64,000 bases of DNA from Dyadobacter sp. 50-39 (GTDB lineage: Bacteria > Bacteroidota > Bacteroidia > Cytophagales > Spirosomataceae). Each line of letters starts with the position of its first letter. The first letter of the stretch is position 1. Both the position numbers and the translations under genes were made by a program. The stretch spans positions 62,001-126,000 of the forward strand of contig MKSR01000010.1 in the NCBI GenBank assembly GCA_001898145.1, written 5' to 3'. Under the pieces are notes generated by a model. It worked only from the letters and a program-made list of their open reading frames with translations. It did no database searches and had not been told where the DNA came from. Shown here one piece after another: positions 18,501 to 26,229 of this stretch.

Positions 18501-18991
18501 AGTCGAATCCGGGATATACCTATACTTTTACCGCCGGCGGCGACTACAAGGGGTTCGACCTGGCGATGTTCTGGCAGGGCACTTTCAAAATAGACACTTA
18601 TGTGACCGCTAACCTGGCACAACCTTATAAAAATGGCGCCGGTGTTACCCGCGACTGGCTTACCGACTCCTGGACGCCGGAAAATCCCAATGCCTCGCTG
18701 CCCCGGCTGACGACTGCCAATGGCTACCCGCAAAACTTCCAGGTTTCCGATTTTTGGCTCCAGAGCATTGCCTACCTCCGGCTGAAGAACATCCAGCTGG
18801 GCTATACGCTGCCGGGCAATGTGGTCAAAAAACTGGGTTTGTCCAAAGTAAGGCTCTATGTGAATGGCCAGAATATGATCACTGTTTCCAAATTCCGGCT
18901 GGGCGATCCTGAACGCGACCCGGCAGCGGCAGGCGTGGTGGCTTACCCGATCGCCAAAGTGGCTTCGTTTGGCCTGAACGTTTCTTTCTGA
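15575..18991 (+). CDS. SusC/RagA-family TonB-linked outer-membrane receptor with STN domain
   Basis: This is a 1138-residue outer-membrane glycan importer. After a signal peptide (ending near NADAQD) it has an STN domain of about 70 residues (VKNQSVHSLLVEIERQTHVR onward), a carboxypeptidase-D-like domain (VNGTVTDETGSGLPGVSILV), the TonB box and plug (ELDELVVVGYGTVKK, LVDGVEFSLRDVNPNDIEKV) and a long beta-barrel ending in a terminal Phe (ASFGLNVSF). The STN domain marks it as a signalling receptor acting through the FecR protein encoded upstream. SusD starts 22 bases downstream and would form the lid of the pair. The substrate is probably a sulfated glycan, because a sulfatase follows; this is inference. 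Confidence 0.96.
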   Translation: MKKNILGYYYFVRLMKISALPFLLLLSCTVSAIALNADAQDLLTKRVNLEVKNQSVHSLLVEIERQTHVRFVFSPAMIDAGRLVSVTARNQTISQILDKYFKPMGISYECTEKVIVLRSDKALMRPEPAPARTQEEAGLKKVNGTVTDETGSGLPGVSILVKGSAIGTTTDIEGNFVMDNLDDAAVLIFSFVGYVAQEVAVGGQSVIRISLKPSQKELDELVVVGYGTVKKAILTGAVATIDSKSIENRPITNSSQALQGLPGVYVNMNQGRPGADGANITIRGVSSYNTEMGSGPLVLVDGVEFSLRDVNPNDIEKVTVLKDAASAAIYGSRAQNGVVLITTKTGQKNTKVRIDYSGYLGIQQATRLPDNVVTNTLEYMEGKNRALANEGRAAEYSQALMDEYRAGTDPYIYPNTDWFKVMFRNAAIQEHNLRLSGGSDRSTYSVSLGYLDQKGILPGSSAKKYSFSTNINSEVTPWLTIGSNVIATWWDNNEGAYTVNDGNGEGGIMGLIYRGLPMQTNLAQDGTYADQWIRVPGHNFFRNPYALSFEGRHINKSLRGIANLYAQINLPFDVKYKITVAPNMYFENEKFNYPVIPLTNTKTGDVTNMGNIPPRGVFQGSGLNFSFTNFHTLNWEKNFKENHYINALGGFSLEHFSIGRFTAQNQGYLGNEITELNGGSLNPAVTGTSTKSRIMSTFGRINYVFKDKYLFETNFRFDGSSRFEESRRWGFFPSFSAGWRISEENFLKNVQAVSNLKLRASWGQLGNQNIPLFSYINAVELNSSSFTANYSFNNIVASGAAVRTLADPTVGWESTTASNVGIDGGLFNNRLTFEFDLFRKYTDGILARVNLPAQVGNLQGPLSNIGSVSNKGYELTIGYRDRIGGVNYNLAGNITHLVNKVENTNGAILYNTNRIIQEGSPINSFFGLQSLGLFQSKAEIDASPFQNNVTNPGDIKYKDQNGDGKIDSGDRVVIGQSNPGYTYTFTAGGDYKGFDLAMFWQGTFKIDTYVTANLAQPYKNGAGVTRDWLTDSWTPENPNASLPRLTTANGYPQNFQVSDFWLQSIAYLRLKNIQLGYTLPGNVVKKLGLSKVRLYVNGQNMITVSKFRLGDPERDPAAAGVVAYPIAKVASFGLNVSF

Positions 18992-19013
18992 CCCTTTTAA
19001 CAGCATTATCTAC

Positions 19014-20513
19014 ATGAAAATATATCAACTTCTCCTTTCCGCTCTGATGCTCTCGGGCTGTTCCGATTTTCTGGACCTCAACCCTACCGACCGCTTTACA
19101 GAGACTACATTCTGGCAAACGGAAGAGCACGCCAATGCAGGCCTGACCGCCACTTACAGCGCATTGCTGAATGTATATGGGAGCAACATCCCGGCCACCC
19201 TGGACGCGATTACGCCCAATTTTTACAGCTATGACAACCAGAGCGGTGCCGGAAACATCGCCCGGGGGATTCACGACGCCGCCAATACGGGCATTATCAA
19301 TTCGCGGTGGGGAAATGCATACCAGGGAATCGGGCGGGCCAATTCGGTGATAACCCGTGTGCCGGGCATTACCATGGATGATACCCGGAAAAAGCTGGTG
19401 ATCGCGGAAGCGCAATTTCTGCGCGCTTTCTTCTATTTCAGCCTGTGGTCGGTATACGGCGGTGTGCCGCTGATCACCGAGCCGCCGGTGAAAGAGCAGG
19501 GTGAACTTCCCCGGAACACCGCAGAGGAAATAGAAAAACAAATGCTGACCGACCTGGACGCGGCTATACCGGTACTGCCCGCCAGCATCGCCGCGGCAAA
19601 CAAGGGACGTGCCGGCAAGGCAGCTGCCCTCGCTCTTAAAGCGCGTATTCTCTTGTACAAAGGGCAATGGGCCGCGGCAGCAGAAACTTCAAAGGCCTTG
19701 CTCGATCTGAAATCGAATGCATTGTTCCCGGACTACCGTGGGCTTTTCATGCCTGAAAATGAAGGAAATACCGAAATTTTACTGGATGTACAATACAAAC
19801 AGCCGGAGTTCACCCACTCAAACGATATCCAGTTCGATCAGTTCAACTCCTTCGCTCCTACCCAAAACCTGGTGGACGAATATGAGGCGCTCGATGGCAA
19901 GTCCATTCAGGAATCATCGCTTTATGATCCGGCAAAGCCTTTTGAATCCCGAGACCCGCGTCTGAAAAGCACCGTGATCACTATTGGCAGCCAGTTCAAG
20001 GGAAAGCCGGTGGTTACCACCACTTATCCGCAAACAGGTTACGGCCTGAAAAAAGGGACTACTTACCGGGACAATGAAGCTCCGCCGGCCGGGAAAGTCG
20101 ACAATATTTCCGACCTGAATGTGGTGCTCATCCGCTATGCCGAGGTGCTGCTTACTTATGCCGAGGCGCAGAATGAGGCCGTAGGACCCGACGCGTCGGT
20201 GTACGCCGCCGTCAACCAGGTGCGCAAGCGGGCCGGTATGCCCGATTTTCCGGCCGGACTTTCCCAGGCGGCGATGCGCGGGCGCCTGCGTCACGAGCGA
20301 AGGATCGAATTCGTCGGCGAAGGCCAGTATTATTTTGACCTGAAAAGATGGAAAACAGCCGATGTGGACCTCAATACCGACGTGACCAACTACCTGAGAA
20401 AAGTGGTGGACAACCGGTCCTTTAACCCGCAGCGGGATTACCTGTGGCCCATACCGACCACTGCTTTGCAAACCAATGCCAACCTGGCACAAAACCCCAA
20501 CTACAACCGTTAA
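19014..20513 (+). CDS. SusD/RagB-family surface glycan-binding lipoprotein
   Basis: This 499-residue protein has a lipoprotein signal (LSALMLSGC, Cys16) followed by CSDFLDLNPTDRFTETTFWQ, the usual SusD N-terminus. The SusD/RagB TPR-like fold is recognisable from AEAQFLRAFFYFSLWSVYGG and the C-terminal IRYAEVLLTYAEAQNEA, RRIEFVGEGQYYFDLKRW and YLWPIPTTALQTN motifs. It should sit on the outer membrane over the SusC barrel and deliver oligosaccharides. The stop is 14 bases before the sulfatase start. Confidence 0.96.
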   Translation: MKIYQLLLSALMLSGCSDFLDLNPTDRFTETTFWQTEEHANAGLTATYSALLNVYGSNIPATLDAITPNFYSYDNQSGAGNIARGIHDAANTGIINSRWGNAYQGIGRANSVITRVPGITMDDTRKKLVIAEAQFLRAFFYFSLWSVYGGVPLITEPPVKEQGELPRNTAEEIEKQMLTDLDAAIPVLPASIAAANKGRAGKAAALALKARILLYKGQWAAAAETSKALLDLKSNALFPDYRGLFMPENEGNTEILLDVQYKQPEFTHSNDIQFDQFNSFAPTQNLVDEYEALDGKSIQESSLYDPAKPFESRDPRLKSTVITIGSQFKGKPVVTTTYPQTGYGLKKGTTYRDNEAPPAGKVDNISDLNVVLIRYAEVLLTYAEAQNEAVGPDASVYAAVNQVRKRAGMPDFPAGLSQAAMRGRLRHERRIEFVGEGQYYFDLKRWKTADVDLNTDVTNYLRKVVDNRSFNPQRDYLWPIPTTALQTNANLAQNPNYNR

Positions 20514-20527
20514 TCGCTCTATACCTG

Positions 20528-22609
20528 ATGAAGGTTTTCAAAATAGCTATAAACGCGCTCTTTACGTTGACTTTTGCTTCCGCCGCATTTGCGGGGGAGC
20601 AAAAGCAACCTTCCAAACCCAACATTATCTTCATCCTGGTCGACGACATGGGCTGGGGCGATGTGGGGGCTTTCTGGCAAAACCAGCGCAACCGCCGGAA
20701 TGACCGCAGCGAACCCTGGCAGTTTACCCCCAACCTGGATGCAATGGCCGAGCGGGGCGCTATGCTCACCCACCATTATTGTGCGGCTCCCGTGTGCGCC
20801 CCGTCGCGGGCGTCGATCCTGCTGGGCGTGAGCCAGGGCCATGCCAACGTGCGCGATAACCAGTTCGACAAGGAATTGCAGAACAGCTTTACGATCGGCC
20901 ATGTGCTCCAAAAGGCAGGATACAAAACCGGCCTGGTTGGAAAATGGGGCTTACAGGGGGCAACCGCCTCGGAGCCGGAATGGCCCGCGCACCCGCTTAA
21001 CCGTGGTTTCGACTATTCGTATGCATACATCAAGCATGTCGACGGCCATGAGCATTATCCGAAAGAGGGTATTTACAGGGGCAGGAAGAATGTGTGGGAG
21101 AACAAAACCAATGTAGCCGGCGGGTTGGATAAATGCTTTACCACCGACCTCTGGACGGCGGCGGCCAAACGATGGATCAGGGAGGAGGCAAAAACAGCAG
21201 GGAACAACCAGCCATTTTTCCTTTACCTCGCCTACGATGTGCCCCATGCGGTACTGGAATTGCCCACGCAGGCCTACCCTACCGGTGGTGGTTTAAAAGG
21301 TGGGCTGCAGTGGCTGGGGACGCCCGGGAAAATGATCAACACCGCCAGCGGTGAGCCTGATTCCTACATCCATCCCGACTACGCCCGCGCGACTTACGAC
21401 AACGACAAAAATCCCGCGACCGCGGAAAAGCCCTGGCCGGATACCTACAAGCGTTACGCGACGCTCTGCCGGCGTATCGATGACGGTATCGGCGATATAT
21501 TCAGGTTGTTGAAGGATTTGAAGATCGACGATAATACGATGGTGGTGTTTACTTCGGATAACGGGCCATCCATCGAATCGTACCTGCCCAAAGAATATGT
21601 GAATTACAGTCCGGAGTTCTTCAACAGTTTCGGGCCTTTCGATGGTATCAAACGCGATGTATGGGAAGGCGGCGTGCGGGTACCGACGATCGTTTCCTGG
21701 CCGGGAACCATACCAGGCAGGCAGGTGATCGACTCTCCCAGCGCCTCGCACGACTGGCTGGCGACGTTCGCGGATGCCGCGCACATCGCGGCACCTGCCA
21801 GAACGGATGGCGTGTCGTTGCTTCCTCACCTGACGGGCAAAGGTACGAAGCAGGAAAGCCTGATTTACATTGAGTATGAACAGAACGGCAAAACACCGGA
21901 TTTTGAAGAGTTTGCACCCAACCATCGCTCCCGGCAACGCAATCAGATGCAAAAAATCCGCAAGGGGGAGTACGTGGGCGTCCGGTACCGGATCGGGTCG
22001 GCAGACGACGATTTTGAAATATATCAGGTCGTTAAAGACCCTCAGGAAACGCAAAATCTCGCGTCTGATCCCGCTTTCAGACAAATGCAGCAGGATTTTA
22101 AGCGCATGGCGCTGCGGGTGAGGCGCCCCGACCCCGAAGCCCCACGCCCCTACGACCAGGCAATGATTCCCGCCATCACAACGAATGGGGCCGAAGCCGG
22201 GCTGAAATTTAAAATCTACAAAGGTAAATACCCCTGGGTCTCCGACTTATCCAATGTAAGCCCGGCCGAAGAGGGAGTGCTGACCAGCCTCGACCTTTCC
22301 AAAGTAAAGACCGATGAAGGCATGCTCGTGATAGAAGGGGTGATCCGGGTGGAAAAGGATGGAAAATATAGCATATCTATGTCGGGGAATGATGGCTTTC
22401 TGGTGAAAATACACCAGGCCAACGTGCTGGATGGGAGTTTCGATTACGAGAAAGGCAGGGAGCTCGCTGCGGCGGTCGCATTGGAAGCAGGTGACCATCC
22501 AATCCGGATTTTCTATCATATCCAAAAAGGCGTCAGTCCCAAACTAGCGCTTCAATGGCAGCCCGTTGGAGGCGCGGCAACCGGGGGCCCGGCATTTTTT
22601 CACAAATAG
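20528..22609 (+). CDS. S1-family sulfatase with C-terminal PA14-like domain
   Basis: The ATG at 20528 gives 693 residues with a signal peptide (MKVFKIAINALFTLTFASAA). An in-frame ATG at 20444 would lie inside the SusD gene. Metal-binding residues are at PNIIFILVDDMGWGD (Asp39, Asp40) and FTSDNGPS. The formylglycine site is CAPSR with Cys90, so it depends on an anaerobic or aerobic maturase encoded elsewhere. The last 130 residues (VLTSLDLSKVKTDEGMLVIE, YSISMSGNDGFLVKIHQANV, HPIRIFYHIQKGVSPKLALQ) resemble a PA14-type carbohydrate-binding module. It likely desulfates the glycan imported by the preceding SusC/SusD pair, in the periplasm or at the surface. Confidence 0.93.
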   Translation: MKVFKIAINALFTLTFASAAFAGEQKQPSKPNIIFILVDDMGWGDVGAFWQNQRNRRNDRSEPWQFTPNLDAMAERGAMLTHHYCAAPVCAPSRASILLGVSQGHANVRDNQFDKELQNSFTIGHVLQKAGYKTGLVGKWGLQGATASEPEWPAHPLNRGFDYSYAYIKHVDGHEHYPKEGIYRGRKNVWENKTNVAGGLDKCFTTDLWTAAAKRWIREEAKTAGNNQPFFLYLAYDVPHAVLELPTQAYPTGGGLKGGLQWLGTPGKMINTASGEPDSYIHPDYARATYDNDKNPATAEKPWPDTYKRYATLCRRIDDGIGDIFRLLKDLKIDDNTMVVFTSDNGPSIESYLPKEYVNYSPEFFNSFGPFDGIKRDVWEGGVRVPTIVSWPGTIPGRQVIDSPSASHDWLATFADAAHIAAPARTDGVSLLPHLTGKGTKQESLIYIEYEQNGKTPDFEEFAPNHRSRQRNQMQKIRKGEYVGVRYRIGSADDDFEIYQVVKDPQETQNLASDPAFRQMQQDFKRMALRVRRPDPEAPRPYDQAMIPAITTNGAEAGLKFKIYKGKYPWVSDLSNVSPAEEGVLTSLDLSKVKTDEGMLVIEGVIRVEKDGKYSISMSGNDGFLVKIHQANVLDGSFDYEKGRELAAAVALEAGDHPIRIFYHIQKGVSPKLALQWQPVGGAATGGPAFFHK

Positions 22610-22711
22610 CCGACCGCCTCATGAACACTATCGCCTTATTGTTGCGAAACGTTGGTCCGAAATGGAATGATGGCACAGTATTAGTCCGCGGTCCCTAAAA
22701 CGGCAAGGAAC

Positions 22712-23098
22712 ATGAATGAAGAAAAAAACCGCTACAAAGCGAATGATCATCTGGCTAACGAGCGTACCTACCTCGCTTGGGTAAGGACGGGTATTGGAAT
22801 TATGGCTTTCGGGTTCGTGGTGGTCAAGTTTTCACTTTTTGTGACCCAGATCGGTCTTGCGCTGGGCACCACTGTCAAGGCCCCTACGCACGGCTATTCA
22901 CGGGTGATCGGGGTTATCCTGGTGCTATTTGGCATTTGCACCATCCTGCTTTCCTTCATGCAATACCACCGCACCGAACGACAGCTGAAATCCGACACCT
23001 ATCTTCCAAGCAGCTGGCTGACAAATTTGATGACGGGCGTCCTGATATTGATCAGCCTGCTGCTTGTTATCTATCTCATACAGAGCATTTATCAATGA
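22712..23098 (+). CDS. DUF202 (YidH-like) membrane protein
   Basis: This 128-residue protein has the family N-terminus NDHLANERTYLAWVRTGIGI and three membrane helices (about residues 28-48, 68-92 and 106-126). Between helices two and three is the conserved charged segment QYHRTERQLK. YidH/DUF202 proteins are small inner-membrane proteins of unknown function. It is 102 bases past the sulfatase on the same strand. The linkage to the glycan unit is unclear, as such genes occur in many contexts. Confidence 0.9.
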   Translation: MNEEKNRYKANDHLANERTYLAWVRTGIGIMAFGFVVVKFSLFVTQIGLALGTTVKAPTHGYSRVIGVILVLFGICTILLSFMQYHRTERQLKSDTYLPSSWLTNLMTGVLILISLLLVIYLIQSIYQ

Positions 23099-23099
23099 G

Positions 23100-23123
23100 G
23101 GCCGGATTAACCCGTCTCCGGCC
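23100..23123. terminator. hairpin between convergent genes
   Basis: GGCCGGA (23100-23106) and TCCGGCC (23117-23123) form a G+C-rich stem with a 10-base loop, in the 28-base gap between the convergent DUF202 and LytTR genes. It may serve both directions. No T tract follows, so confidence is limited. Confidence 0.4.
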
Positions 23124-23126
23124 AGC

Positions 23127-23888
23127 TTAGCTATCGAGCCAGCTTTTAAACTCCTGGCTCTTATATTTACTTACATACACATCCTGGTTAAAAGGCGGGG
23201 CCAGAAATACCTGCAACCGGCTGCTGAAAAGCGTTTTAACCTTTTGTATGGCGTCTATCTTGGCAATAATTTTACGGTTAACCCTGAAAAACACAGCCGG
23301 GTCCAGCACTTCTTCCAGACTTTCCAGATTGTTGTCAATCAAATACTTCTTGCCATCGTTGGTTACCAGAAAAACCACCCGGTCGTCGGCATAGAAATAG
23401 GCCAGTTCGTCCACATTTTTAAAGAGAAGATTGTCCGCATATTTCACCAGAAACCTTGTCTTGTATTTCTTGGTCAGCAGCTGCAGCGTGTTCCTGAGAT
23501 TTTCCAAATCGATCGGAACCACTTCCCGGGTGGGATTGAGTGCCTCGTACTTGGCCAGCGCCCGCGTAAGATCCTGCTTGTCGAGCGGTTTCAGGAGGTA
23601 ATCAATGCTGTTCATTTTAAATGCCTGCAATGCGTAGCGGTCATAGGCCGTCGTAAATATTACCGGGCATTTGACGGCAATGCGCTCGAAAAGCCCGAAG
23701 CACAGGCCATCGGACAAGTGAATGTCCAGCAGCAGCAGATCCGGCTCCGGATTGTCGTTGAACCACGCAGCCGCCTCTTCAACGGATTCCAGCGTCCCCA
23801 GCACTTCGGTTTTGGGGTTACATTCCAGCAGCAGCTGTGATGCCCGCGTGGCGGAAAGCGCCTCATCCTCTAAAATTAGTACTTTCAT
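23127..23888 (-). CDS. LytTR-family response regulator
   Basis: This 253-residue regulator has an N-terminal receiver domain (MKVLILEDEA; phosphoacceptor Asp55 in LLLLDIHLSDG; switch residues in IFTTAYDRYALQAF; Lys in DYLLKPLDK) and a C-terminal LytTR DNA-binding domain (LVKYADNLLFKNVDELAYFY, FFRVNRKIIAKIDAI). It is 15 bases downstream of its histidine kinase on the same strand, forming a pair. LytTR regulators bind paired direct repeats upstream of target promoters. No clear target is seen; the fasciclin gene just upstream is a candidate by position. Confidence 0.95.
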   Translation of the reverse strand: MKVLILEDEALSATRASQLLLECNPKTEVLGTLESVEEAAAWFNDNPEPDLLLLDIHLSDGLCFGLFERIAVKCPVIFTTAYDRYALQAFKMNSIDYLLKPLDKQDLTRALAKYEALNPTREVVPIDLENLRNTLQLLTKKYKTRFLVKYADNLLFKNVDELAYFYADDRVVFLVTNDGKKYLIDNNLESLEEVLDPAVFFRVNRKIIAKIDAIQKVKTLFSSRLQVFLAPPFNQDVYVSKYKSQEFKSWLDS

Positions 23889-23903
23889 AACAGGGTTATT
23901 TGG

Positions 23904-24968
23904 TCAGTAGCCGTACTTGCCCGACATGGGGCGGCTGCTTTCGGATTCGATGTAAATGAGTGGAATAGTCACACTGAAATACTGATCGGTCTGCTCCACC
24001 AGCACTTTATCGTGGCCTAAAAAGTCGTATCGCCTGGCAATGTTGGTAAGCCCGAGGCGCGTGGAATCCTCATCCTCCACTATTTTCATTTGCAGATTAT
24101 TCCGCACCGTAATTGAATCGTTGTCCAGACAAAAAATCTCGATGTGCAGCGGCCGCGTCCTGGACACCACATTGTGTTTCACCGCATTTTCAACCAGCAA
24201 CTGTAACGATACCGGCAAAATGTAAGCTGAGAGGCAGCCTTCAGAAATGTCGATATTAATACTCAATCCTGCATCAAAACGGGTTTTCAGCAGGTACAAA
24301 TAGGATTTGATAAAGGCTATCTCCTCCCGCAGCGGGATAAGCTCCTTCTCGTCGCTTTTGAGAATATAGCGGTACACGTTCGAGAATTGTTTGACAAATT
24401 CGACGGAAGCATTGGCATCACTGGAGATCAGTGCCGTCAATACGCTCAGGTTATTGAACAGAAAATGCGGATTCACCTGGCTGCGGAGCGATTGCAACCG
24501 GGCCTGGCTTGTGATCCGCTTATAATGCTCGATTTCCTGCCTGCTTAAGTCCAGGTGATGGATGTACAAAAAAATCACGTGGATGGTGTTTAGGAACAGG
24601 TTTATCCTGAAACAGAACATCAGCAGTAGCTTCATGGGTAGAACCCACTCCTGCCAGTCCCGTGAAAGCGTATAATAGGCGGTAGGAATCCCCAAAAGCA
24701 ATGTAACCGCCGCGGTGATCACAATGCTACCTCCCAGATTATACGCAATGCGCTTCCAGATGACGGTAACATCGCTCTCGCCCAGCCATTTGTCCCAAAG
24801 GCGGTTACCTTCCCAGATGCCGGCCGTCACGACAAGAAACAAAGCGAATATCACGCGTTGGTCAGCACGGATGTGGTAATACTCAAACGATTCCAGCATC
24901 AGCGTGTTCAAAAACGAATACGCCGCCAGCAGGAAAATGAATAAGTAACGGTACCGGTTGCTAAACAT
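23904..24968 (-). CDS. LytS-type sensor histidine kinase
   Basis: The start is set at ATG 24968 (MFSNRYRYLFIFLLAAYSFL), giving 354 residues. The longer frame from 25016 would start inside the terminator of the upstream fasciclin gene. The N-terminal half has about four membrane helices. The kinase core is of the His_kinase type (SQVNPHFLFNNLSVLTALIS with the phosphorylated His, then REEIAFIKSYLYLLKTRF), followed by an ATPase domain (LQLLVENAVKHN, TRLGLTNIARRY). Its short, poorly defined periplasmic loops suggest that it senses a membrane or intracellular cue. It partners the LytTR regulator at 23127-23888. Confidence 0.92.
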   Translation of the reverse strand: MFSNRYRYLFIFLLAAYSFLNTLMLESFEYYHIRADQRVIFALFLVVTAGIWEGNRLWDKWLGESDVTVIWKRIAYNLGGSIVITAAVTLLLGIPTAYYTLSRDWQEWVLPMKLLLMFCFRINLFLNTIHVIFLYIHHLDLSRQEIEHYKRITSQARLQSLRSQVNPHFLFNNLSVLTALISSDANASVEFVKQFSNVYRYILKSDEKELIPLREEIAFIKSYLYLLKTRFDAGLSINIDISEGCLSAYILPVSLQLLVENAVKHNVVSRTRPLHIEIFCLDNDSITVRNNLQMKIVEDEDSTRLGLTNIARRYDFLGHDKVLVEQTDQYFSVTIPLIYIESESSRPMSGKYGY

Positions 24969-24985
24969 GACTGGGGCAAGTAGTG

Positions 24986-25033
24986 AAAAAAAATGTCCAA
25001 TGACAAGCGCGGCCATGCCCCGCCTGTCATTGG
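24986..25033 (-). terminator. intrinsic terminator of the fasciclin gene
   Basis: Perfect 9-base arms CCAATGACA (24997-25005) and TGTCATTGG (25025-25033) form a stem that, read on the minus strand, starts 12 bases past the fasciclin stop and is followed by an 8-T run (complement of 24986-24993). It separates the fasciclin transcript from the kinase/regulator pair and rules out the longer kinase start at 25016. Confidence 0.85.
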
Positions 25034-25045
25034 ATACGCGCCCTG

Positions 25046-25978
25046 CTACGGGATCAGCACTTTGTCGATGACATGCACCACGCCATTGGTGGCGAGTATA
25101 TTGGCCGCGGTGATGTTGGATGCACCGCTGGTCTTACCGACAACTTTCGGCTGCCCTGCGAGGTCGAACGTGAGGGTCCCGCTGGTGTTGGCAGTCGCAA
25201 CCGGCCCGGAAACGTTAGGGAGATCCGTAGAGAATACGCGGTTAGGCACTACATGGTAAAGCAGTACATTGGTAAGCAAGGTCTTGCTGGCCGGCGCGAG
25301 CAGCGTAGCCTTGGGGGTTGTTTTGTACAATTCACGGAATGCCGCATTGGTGGGGGCAAACACGGTAAGACCGCTCGATGCGGACGACAATGCAGCCGCC
25401 ACTGCCGGGTCGGCGGCCAGTACGAGCGAAACCAGTTCGGTAAAATTGGTATCGCCCTGCGCAATTTGTACCAGCGACTTCGATGGCGGTACGATCACGT
25501 TGTCGATTACATGGATTACCCCGTTCGAGGCGCTGACATCGGTGGCAATCACCTTGATATTTCCATTGATAAACACGCCATTCGCGTTCTTGGAAAGGTA
25601 AATATCATTGCTTGTGTTGACCGTCTTCACCGCACCGCTTTTGACATCGGCAGCTTTTACTGTCCCGCTGATCACGTGCGAGGTAAGAATGGGCGTCAGG
25701 GCTTCTTTGGACAATCCGTCCAGACTGGTAATTCCCGCTTTGGTAAAACCTGCATTATTAGGTGCAAATACCGTAAATGGGCCTGCCCCTTTCAAGGTAG
25801 TCACCAATTCGGCTTTGGTGAGGGCGGCCACGAGCGTGGAGAATTGCGGGTCGGCTGAGGCTACGGTCGGGATATCGCCTGTTACGGGGTCCGGCGTGTT
25901 ATCGTCGTCGTCGTCGTTGCACGAAGCAAGCGATAAAGCAACCATAGAAGCAACCAGCCATGTTTTTAGTGTTTTCAT
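25046..25978 (-). CDS. two-domain fasciclin (FAS1) lipoprotein
   Basis: From ATG 25978 the protein is 310 residues with a lipoprotein signal ending LSLASC (Cys20), then a run of five aspartates and two FAS1 domains. Domain one spans about residues 35-170 (LKGAGPFTVFAPNNAGF, GVIHVIDNVIVPP) and domain two about 175-308 (SSGLTVFAPTNAAF, NGVVHVIDKVLIP). FAS1 domains mediate adhesion at cell surfaces or in the matrix. An alternative ATG at 25996 adds six residues. It ends at its own terminator. The single-domain FAS1 gene at 30712-31266 is a distant relative. Confidence 0.93.
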   Translation of the reverse strand: MKTLKTWLVASMVALSLASCNDDDDDNTPDPVTGDIPTVASADPQFSTLVAALTKAELVTTLKGAGPFTVFAPNNAGFTKAGITSLDGLSKEALTPILTSHVISGTVKAADVKSGAVKTVNTSNDIYLSKNANGVFINGNIKVIATDVSASNGVIHVIDNVIVPPSKSLVQIAQGDTNFTELVSLVLAADPAVAAALSSASSGLTVFAPTNAAFRELYKTTPKATLLAPASKTLLTNVLLYHVVPNRVFSTDLPNVSGPVATANTSGTLTFDLAGQPKVVGKTSGASNITAANILATNGVVHVIDKVLIP

Positions 25979-26229
25979 TGATGCGATAGATTTCATAGAT
26001 AATTATTGAGTTAAAGTTGAGAACTGCTTCAATAACCTATGAAAATCTTTCTCTCGTTCGCTGGCCGGGGCGAATAGGAATAACTTGATTGTGAATGGAA
26101 CGAATTCGCGAATTAAAAGGAAAAGCACGGTCAGCTAACCGGTTGGCCCGGCATATAGCAAAAATTTCTTTTTATATACATTATAATTATATATAAATTT
26201 ATTTTTAATATAAACTAAACTCACTTGTT

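Noticed and set aside
24969-25016. Longer kinase start at 25016
   Set aside because: It lies inside the terminator stem of the fasciclin gene.
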